Assembly (NCBI RefSeq): GCF_040409805.1
Contig: NZ_CP099572.1
Location: 1-64,000, forward strand
DNA from: Polynucleobacter sp. MWH-UH23A
Lineage (GTDB): Bacteria > Pseudomonadota > Gammaproteobacteria > Burkholderiales > Burkholderiaceae
DNA length: 64,000 bases
Reading direction: 5' to 3'
The translations under genes and the position numbers were made by a program. Numbering within the stretch: position 1 is the stretch's first letter; each line of letters starts with the position of its first letter. Shown one piece after another: positions 59,740 to 64,000 of the stretch. The notes below the pieces were generated by a model. That model ran no database searches. It was not told the DNA's origin and was given only the letters and a program-made list of their open reading frames with translations.

Positions 59740-60570
59740 ATGCCTTTGATGAAAACTAAACCGACCTCGCCAGGTCGTCGCTCAATGGTCAAGGTGGTTA
59801 ATCCCGACCTCCATAAAGGTAAGCCTTTTGCACCATTGTTAGAGCCGCAGTTTCAAAAAGCGGGTCGTAACAACAACGGCCACATTACTACTCGTCATAA
59901 AGGTGGTGGTCATAAGCATCACTATCGTGTTGTTGACTTTAAGCGCAACGACAAAGATGGTATTCCAGCAAAAGTTGAACGCTTGGAATATGATCCAAAC
60001 CGCAGTGCAAATATTGCATTGATCGTGTTTTCTGATGGTGAGCGTCGCTACATCCCAGCTGCTAAAGGTATGACTGTTGGCCAGGCAATCATGAATGGCT
60101 CTGAAGCGCCAATCAAGTCTGGTAACAATTTGCCAATTCGTAACATTCCAGTTGGTAGCACTATTCACTGCGTAGAAATTCTCCCAGGCAAAGGTGCTCA
60201 GGTTGCTCGTTCTGCTGGTGGTTCAGCAGTATTGTTGGCGCGTGAGGGTGTTTACGCTCAAGTACGTTTGCGCTCTGGCGAAGTTCGCCGTGTGTTGATA
60301 GAGTGCCGCGCCACTATTGGTGAAGTTGGTAACGAAGAGCACAGCTTGCGTCAAATTGGTAAAGCAGGTGCAAATCGCTGGCGTGGTATTCGCCCAACCG
60401 TTCGCGGTGTGGCAATGAACCCAGTAGATCACCCACACGGTGGTGGTGAAGGTAGAACTGGCGAAGGCCGTGTACCTGTATCTCCATGGGGCACCCCAAC
60501 CAAAGGTTATCGCACACGTCGCAATAAGCGCACAACTTCGATGATCGTTCAACGTCGTCAAAAACGTTAA
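59740..60570 (+). CDS. rplB: 50S ribosomal protein L2
   Basis: L2 is one of the most conserved ribosomal proteins and lies close to the peptidyl-transferase centre. The 276-residue protein has the N-terminal [15 protein letters not shown], the RNA-binding core, and the C-terminal signature [19 protein letters not shown] with the conserved histidine. The end [11 protein letters not shown] is basic as usual. rpsS follows after 19 bases. Confidence 0.98.
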   Translation: MPLMKTKPTSPGRRSMVKVVNPDLHKGKPFAPLLEPQFQKAGRNNNGHITTRHKGGGHKHHYRVVDFKRNDKDGIPAKVERLEYDPNRSANIALIVFSDGERRYIPAAKGMTVGQAIMNGSEAPIKSGNNLPIRNIPVGSTIHCVEILPGKGAQVARSAGGSAVLLAREGVYAQVRLRSGEVRRVLIECRATIGEVGNEEHSLRQIGKAGANRWRGIRPTVRGVAMNPVDHPHGGGEGRTGEGRVPVSPWGTPTKGYRTRRNKRTTSMIVQRRQKR

Positions 60571-60589
60571 GCGATAAGGATAAATAGAT

Positions 60590-60868
60590 ATGACACGTTC
60601 AGCTAAAAAAGGCCCATTCTGCGACGCCAGCTTAGTAAAAAAAGTTGAAGTTGCACAAGCCAATAAGGACAAAAAGCCGATCAAAACTTGGTCACGCCGT
60701 TCAACAATCCTCCCAGACTTCATTGGTCTGACGATTGCTGTGCATAACGGTCGCCAACACGTTCCGGTTTATGTATCAGAAAACATGGTGGGTCATAAGT
60801 TAGGCGAGTTCGCCTTGACCCGTACTTTCAAAGGTCACGCTGCTGACAAGAAAGTAACGAAGAAGTAA
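60590..60868 (+). CDS. rpsS: 30S ribosomal protein S19
   Basis: S19 is in the 30S head and forms a bridge with S13. The 92-residue protein begins [19 protein letters not shown] and has the signature [20 protein letters not shown]. It ends with KKVTKK. AAGGATAAA lies before its ATG. The next gene rplV is a few bases downstream. Confidence 0.97.
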   Translation: MTRSAKKGPFCDASLVKKVEVAQANKDKKPIKTWSRRSTILPDFIGLTIAVHNGRQHVPVYVSENMVGHKLGEFALTRTFKGHAADKKVTKK

Positions 60869-60878
60869 GGGGATGATG

Positions 60879-61208
60879 ATGGAAGTTAAAGCTATTCACA
60901 AGGGTGCCCGCATTTCAGCGCAAAAGACACGTTTGGTCGCTGACCAAATCCGTGGTTTGCCGATTGCTCGCGCATTAAACATTTTGAACTTCAGCCCCAA
61001 AAAAGCTGCCTTCATTGTGAAAAAAGTAGTTGAGTCAGCGATCGCAAATGCTGAACACAACAAAGGTGCTGACATTGATGAGCTCAAGGTATCAGCGGTC
61101 ATCGTTGATAAGGCAACATCCTTAAAGCGCTTCACAGCGCGCGCTAAGGGTCGTGGCAATCAAATTGAAAAACAAACTTGTCACATTAGCGTGACCTTGA
61201 GTAACTAA
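60879..61208 (+). CDS. rplV: 50S ribosomal protein L22
   Basis: L22 has a long beta hairpin that lines the exit tunnel. Three in-frame ATGs occur in a row (60873, 60876, 60879). The purine-rich AAGGGG (60867-60872) best supports 60879, giving 109 residues starting [20 protein letters not shown], the family-like N-terminus. The hairpin region [18 protein letters not shown] is intact. rpsC follows after 8 bases. Confidence 0.95.
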   Translation: MEVKAIHKGARISAQKTRLVADQIRGLPIARALNILNFSPKKAAFIVKKVVESAIANAEHNKGADIDELKVSAVIVDKATSLKRFTARAKGRGNQIEKQTCHISVTLSN

Positions 61209-61216
61209 GGAAAAAT

Positions 61217-62044
61217 ATGGGCCAAAAAATTAACCCTACCGGATTCCGACTCGCGGTAACGAAGAATTGGACATCACGTTGGTATGCAAACAATACTGAC
61301 TTCGCAAAGATGCTGAAAGAGGACGTAGATGTTCGCAGCTATTTGAAGAAGAAGTTAAAGAATGCATCTGTTAGCAAGGTTGTGATTGAGCGTCCTGCGA
61401 AGAACGCACGCATCACTATCTATAGCTCACGTCCTGGCGTTGTGATTGGTAAAAAGGGCGAAGATATTGAAGTTCTCCGTCGTGAATTACAAAAGCGTAT
61501 GGGCGTTCCAGTTCACGTCAACATCGAAGAAATCCGTAAGCCAGAAGTTGACGCACAATTAATCGCTGACTCTATCACTCAACAGTTAGAGAAGCGCATT
61601 ATGTTCCGCCGTGCCATGAAGCGTGCTATGCAAAACGCAATGCGTCTTGGTGCACAAGGCATCAAGATTATGTCTTCTGGTCGTTTGAATGGCGCAGAAA
61701 TTGCACGTCGCGAATGGTATCGTGAAGGTCGCGTTCCACTTCATACATTGAAGGCGGATATTGATTACGCAACATCAGAAGCTGAAACTACATACGGCAT
61801 CATCGGTGTAAAAGTTTGGGTTTACAAAGGTGACACATTGGGTCGCGGTGCAGAAGCTCAGGTAGCTGCTCCAGCTGCTGAACCTGCTGCAGAAGAAAAG
61901 AAAACTCGTCGTGCTCCAAGCAAAACAGCTGCTCGTAAACCAGCTGCTGGTGCTGACAAGCCATTAGTTGCTGCTAAGCCAGCAGTAAAGCGCGTGCGTA
62001 AGGTTGAAACACCTGCCGCTGATGCGCAGAAGTCAGGAGAGTAA
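61217..62044 (+). CDS. rpsC: 30S ribosomal protein S3 with extended C-terminus
   Basis: S3 lies at the mRNA entry and is a helicase-like element of the 30S. The KH domain ([20 protein letters not shown]) and C-terminal domain are typical up to about residue 215. A further 60 residues rich in Ala, Lys and Pro follow (from about [18 protein letters not shown]), so the total is 275 residues against about 233 in E. coli. Such tails are common in Burkholderiales S3. rplP starts 2 bases after the stop. Confidence 0.97.
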   Translation: MGQKINPTGFRLAVTKNWTSRWYANNTDFAKMLKEDVDVRSYLKKKLKNASVSKVVIERPAKNARITIYSSRPGVVIGKKGEDIEVLRRELQKRMGVPVHVNIEEIRKPEVDAQLIADSITQQLEKRIMFRRAMKRAMQNAMRLGAQGIKIMSSGRLNGAEIARREWYREGRVPLHTLKADIDYATSEAETTYGIIGVKVWVYKGDTLGRGAEAQVAAPAAEPAAEEKKTRRAPSKTAARKPAAGADKPLVAAKPAVKRVRKVETPAADAQKSGE

Positions 62045-62046
62045 GC

Positions 62047-62460
62047 ATGCTACAACCAAAGCGTCGCAAGTATCGTAAGGAACAAAAAGGCCGTAACACT
62101 GGCGTGGCAACACGCGGTAGTTCTGTAGCCTTTGGTGACTTTGGATTGAAGGCCGTTGGTCGTGGACGTTTAACTGCTCGTCAAATCGAGTCAGCACGTC
62201 GCGCAATGACCCGTCACATTAAACGTGGTGGCCGTATTTGGATTCGTATTTTCCCAGATAAGCCAATTTCACAAAAACCTGCTGAAGTACGTATGGGTAA
62301 CGGTAAAGGTAACCCAGAGTACTACGTAGCTGAAATTCAACCAGGTAAAGTGCTTTACGAGATGGATGGTGTGGATGAGCAATTGGCGCGCGAAGCTTTC
62401 AAGCTTGCCGCAGCTAAGTTGCCTTTACAGACTACCTTCGTGATTCGCCACTTAGGTTGA
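62047..62460 (+). CDS. rplP: 50S ribosomal protein L16
   Basis: L16 organises the A site of the 50S. The 137-residue protein has [16 protein letters not shown] at the start, the motif [20 protein letters not shown] and [20 protein letters not shown]. The conserved arginine region near residue 81 ([12 protein letters not shown]) is present. It ends 14 bases before rpmC. Confidence 0.98.
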   Translation: MLQPKRRKYRKEQKGRNTGVATRGSSVAFGDFGLKAVGRGRLTARQIESARRAMTRHIKRGGRIWIRIFPDKPISQKPAEVRMGNGKGNPEYYVAEIQPGKVLYEMDGVDEQLAREAFKLAAAKLPLQTTFVIRHLG

Positions 62461-62474
62461 TCGGGATAGAGATT

Positions 62475-62669
62475 ATGAAAAATAAAGAATTAGCAGCGAA
62501 AGATCTGACTGCCTTAAATGCAGAATTGACAGAGCTCTTAAAGACTAACTTTAAGCTCCGTATGCAAAAGGGTACTCAGCAACTGACCAATACCAGCCAA
62601 TTGGGTAAAACGAAGCGCGATATTGCTCGCGTGAAGACGTTTATTGCTCAAAAGACTGCTCAGAAATAA
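62475..62669 (+). CDS. rpmC: 50S ribosomal protein L29
   Basis: L29 is a small coiled protein near the tunnel exit. ATG 62475 gives 64 residues starting [20 protein letters not shown], matching family length. An upstream TTG at 62457 overlaps the rplP stop and would add six non-conserved residues. The conserved [16 protein letters not shown] lies at the C-terminus. rpsQ starts 12 bases later. Confidence 0.96.
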   Translation: MKNKELAAKDLTALNAELTELLKTNFKLRMQKGTQQLTNTSQLGKTKRDIARVKTFIAQKTAQK

Positions 62670-62681
62670 GGAAAAAGGGAT

Positions 62682-62951
62682 ATGACAGAATTATCTAAAC
62701 CCTTGCGCCGTACCCTCGTGGGCCGCGTTGTTAGCGACAAAATGCAAAAAACTGTGACCGTGTTGGTTGAGCGTCAAGTTAAGCATCCAGTGATTGGTAA
62801 GTATGTTGGCCAGTCGAAAAAGTACCATGCTCATGACGAAGCAGGCACATACAAGATGGGTGATACCGTTGAAATTGCTGAATCTAAGCCAATTTCACGT
62901 ACTAAATCTTGGGTTGTGACCCGTTTGGTTCAGGCTTCAAAGGGTATTTAA
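62682..62951 (+). CDS. rpsQ: 30S ribosomal protein S17
   Basis: S17 is an OB-fold primary binder of 16S rRNA. The 89-residue protein has [20 protein letters not shown] and the loop [30 protein letters not shown] precedes the ATG. It is the last gene of the S10 transcription unit; an intrinsic terminator follows 12 bases after the stop. Confidence 0.97.
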   Translation: MTELSKPLRRTLVGRVVSDKMQKTVTVLVERQVKHPVIGKYVGQSKKYHAHDEAGTYKMGDTVEIAESKPISRTKSWVVTRLVQASKGI

Positions 62952-62963
62952 GGCTTTTTATAG

Positions 62964-62999
62964 GGTTTTGGAGAAGTTTCTTTCCAAAACCTTGTTTTT
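62964..62999 (+). terminator. Terminator after rpsQ (end of S10 unit)
   Basis: GGTTTTGGA (62964-62972) pairs with TCCAAAACC (62983-62991) around a 10-base loop, and TTGTTTTT follows. It is a clear intrinsic terminator at the S10/spc boundary. Confidence 0.85.
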
Positions 63000-63010
63000 C
63001 GTAGTAGAAT
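62981..63010 (+). promoter_or_regulatory. Promoter of the spc unit (rplN-rplX-rplE)
   Basis: TTTCCA (62981-62986, 4/6), an 18-base spacer and TAGAAT (63005-63010, 5/6) form a candidate promoter whose -35 lies in the right arm of the preceding terminator. The leader to rplN would be about 117 bases. A TTCTC/GAGAA hairpin (63018-63038) follows early in the leader. Confidence 0.55.
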
Positions 63011-63134
63011 AGAAGGCTTCTCTGGTTTTATTGGAGAAGCAGTGTTTTTCATTAATTCCGGGTTTTAGCTTTCGTTAAAGCCCATAGACGGAACCAAGAC
63101 TGTTTGCCTTTGGCTAATAAGTTGGGGATTAGAA

Positions 63135-63503
63135 ATGATACAAACCGAAAGTAGATTGCAGGTTGCCGATAACACAGGCGCCAGTGAAGTGTTGTGCATC
63201 AAGGTATTGGGCGGCTCTAAGCGTCGTTACGCCAGTATTGGTGATGTAATCAAAGTCACTGTGAAGTCAGCTGCTCCACGCGGCCGTGTAAAAAAAGGTG
63301 ATATTTATAACGCTGTTGTTGTTAGAACAGCTAAGGGTGTACGCCGTCCAGACGGTTCATTGATTAAGTTCGATGACAACGCTGCGGTATTGCTCAACGC
63401 TAAGTTAGAGCCAATTGGCACACGTATCTTTGGACCTGTCACACGCGAATTGCGTACTGAGAAGTTCATGAAGATCGTTTCTCTTGCCCCCGAAGTAATT
63501 TAA
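63135..63503 (+). CDS. rplN: 50S ribosomal protein L14
   Basis: L14 is a beta-barrel protein that contacts 16S rRNA at an intersubunit bridge. The 122-residue product starts [20 protein letters not shown] and ends [14 protein letters not shown], the normal full length. It is first in the spc unit with its own predicted promoter. rplX follows after 9 bases. Confidence 0.98.
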   Translation: MIQTESRLQVADNTGASEVLCIKVLGGSKRRYASIGDVIKVTVKSAAPRGRVKKGDIYNAVVVRTAKGVRRPDGSLIKFDDNAAVLLNAKLEPIGTRIFGPVTRELRTEKFMKIVSLAPEVI

Positions 63504-63512
63504 GAGGCTGAC

Positions 63513-63821
63513 ATGAATAAGATTCGTAAAGGTGATTCCGTCGTTCTATTGACTGGCCGTGATAAAGGCAAGCAAGGAACTGTAACGGCTGTTCTCGATG
63601 ACAAACTCGTTATCGAAGGCGTAAATGTTTACAAGAAGAGTGTTAAACCTAATCCAGCTGCTGGTGTTACCGGTGGCTTGATTGATAAGACTATGCCCGT
63701 TCACATTTCTAATGTGGCTTTGGTTGACGGTAACGGCAAGCCATCACGTGTTGGTATAAAGCTCGTTGATGGCAAAAAGCAGCGTTTCCTCAAAACCACT
63801 GGTGCAACATTGAGCGCATAA
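63513..63821 (+). CDS. rplX: 50S ribosomal protein L24
   Basis: L24 is an assembly initiator near the tunnel exit with a KOW motif. The 102-residue protein begins [20 protein letters not shown] (the KOW segment) and contains [19 protein letters not shown] sequence. GAGG lies before the ATG. rplE starts 16 bases after its stop. Confidence 0.97.
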   Translation: MNKIRKGDSVVLLTGRDKGKQGTVTAVLDDKLVIEGVNVYKKSVKPNPAAGVTGGLIDKTMPVHISNVALVDGNGKPSRVGIKLVDGKKQRFLKTTGATLSA

Positions 63822-63837
63822 GGGGCGGAGAGAGATT

Positions 63838-64000
63838 ATGAGCACACGTTTTCAAGAGCACTATCAAGCTAAAGTTGTTGCAGATTTGATCGCTAAGTTT
63901 GGTTACAAGTCTGTAATGGAAGTTCCACGCATCACCAAGGTGACCCTCAATATGGGCTTGGGCGAAGCAGTGAACGATAAAAAAGTTATCGAAAATGCAG
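63838..64000 (+). CDS. rplE: 50S ribosomal protein L5 (partial, runs off the window)
   Basis: The first 54 codons of L5 are present. They read [20 protein letters not shown] after the ATG, then [20 protein letters not shown], the family signature. GGCGGAGAGAG precedes the ATG. L5 binds 5S rRNA and the 50S central protuberance. The 3' part lies outside the window. Confidence 0.95.
   Translation, partial: MSTRFQEHYQAKVVADLIAKFGYKSVMEVPRITKVTLNMGLGEAVNDKKVIENA

Overview
The window is a contiguous piece of bacterial chromosome that begins at the replication origin and ends inside the S10/spc ribosomal-protein cluster. Moderate GC content, the order dnaA-dnaN-gyrB, mnmG-rsmG-parA-parB followed directly by atpIBEFHAGDC, a 16S-tRNA-Ile-tRNA-Ala-23S-5S operon, and the protein sequences themselves point to a betaproteobacterium of the Burkholderiaceae. 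A small-genome freshwater lineage such as Polynucleobacter fits best. The genus is inferred from familiarity with these proteins and not from a database search.

Layout. 1-6.1 kb: dnaA, oriC (DnaA boxes, a GC-rich spacer and a DnaA-trio-like tract), dnaN, gyrB, a SET-domain methyltransferase and a small DUF3717-type protein. 6.2-10.8 kb: a complete five-gene Liv-type (HAAT) ABC importer of unknown ligand. 10.9-11.6 kb: a TauE/SafE permease. 11.7-16.0 kb: mnmG-rsmG-parA-parB with two perfect parS sites, one overlapping the predicted mnmG promoter and one inside mnmG. 16.1-23.3 kb: the F1Fo ATP synthase operon, followed by hemE. 24.4-26.8 kb: an AT-rich gap with three DnaA boxes, then priA. 26.8-33.5 kb: short mixed-strand units (solo gcvH, a metallo-beta-lactamase-fold hydrolase, a small zinc-ribbon protein, a fatty acid desaturase, tRNA-Arg, two c-type cytochromes, rsmI, a diaA-like gene, a dolP-like lipoprotein gene and a GNAT acetyltransferase). 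33.5-39.1 kb: the rRNA operon with promoter, boxA elements and processing stalks. 39.1-64 kb: tRNA-Tyr/Gly/Thr, tuf, tRNA-Trp, secE, nusG, rplKAJL, rpoBC, rpsLG, fusA, a second tuf, rpsJ, rplCDWB, rpsS, rplV, rpsC, rplP, rpmC, rpsQ, rplNX and the start of rplE.

How it works together. This is the growth-control core of the chromosome: replication initiation, the clamp and gyrase, origin segregation, ATP synthesis, and nearly the whole transcription and translation apparatus in one origin-proximal block where gene dosage is highest in growing cells. Transcription units in the last 25 kb are separated by recognisable hairpins and by promoters with a recurring AGAAT-type -10 element (mostly TAGAAT). 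The two tuf genes appear identical over about 1.2 kb.

I saw no mobile element, prophage, CRISPR array, toxin-antitoxin or defence locus, and no new multi-gene system. The points most worth a second look are regulatory: parS overlapping the mnmG promoter, the DnaA-box cluster at priA, the oriC unwinding module, the broken S10 operon with a structured rplC leader, the eukaryotic-type SET protein beside gyrB, and the arginine in the Walker A motif of the LivF-type ATPase.
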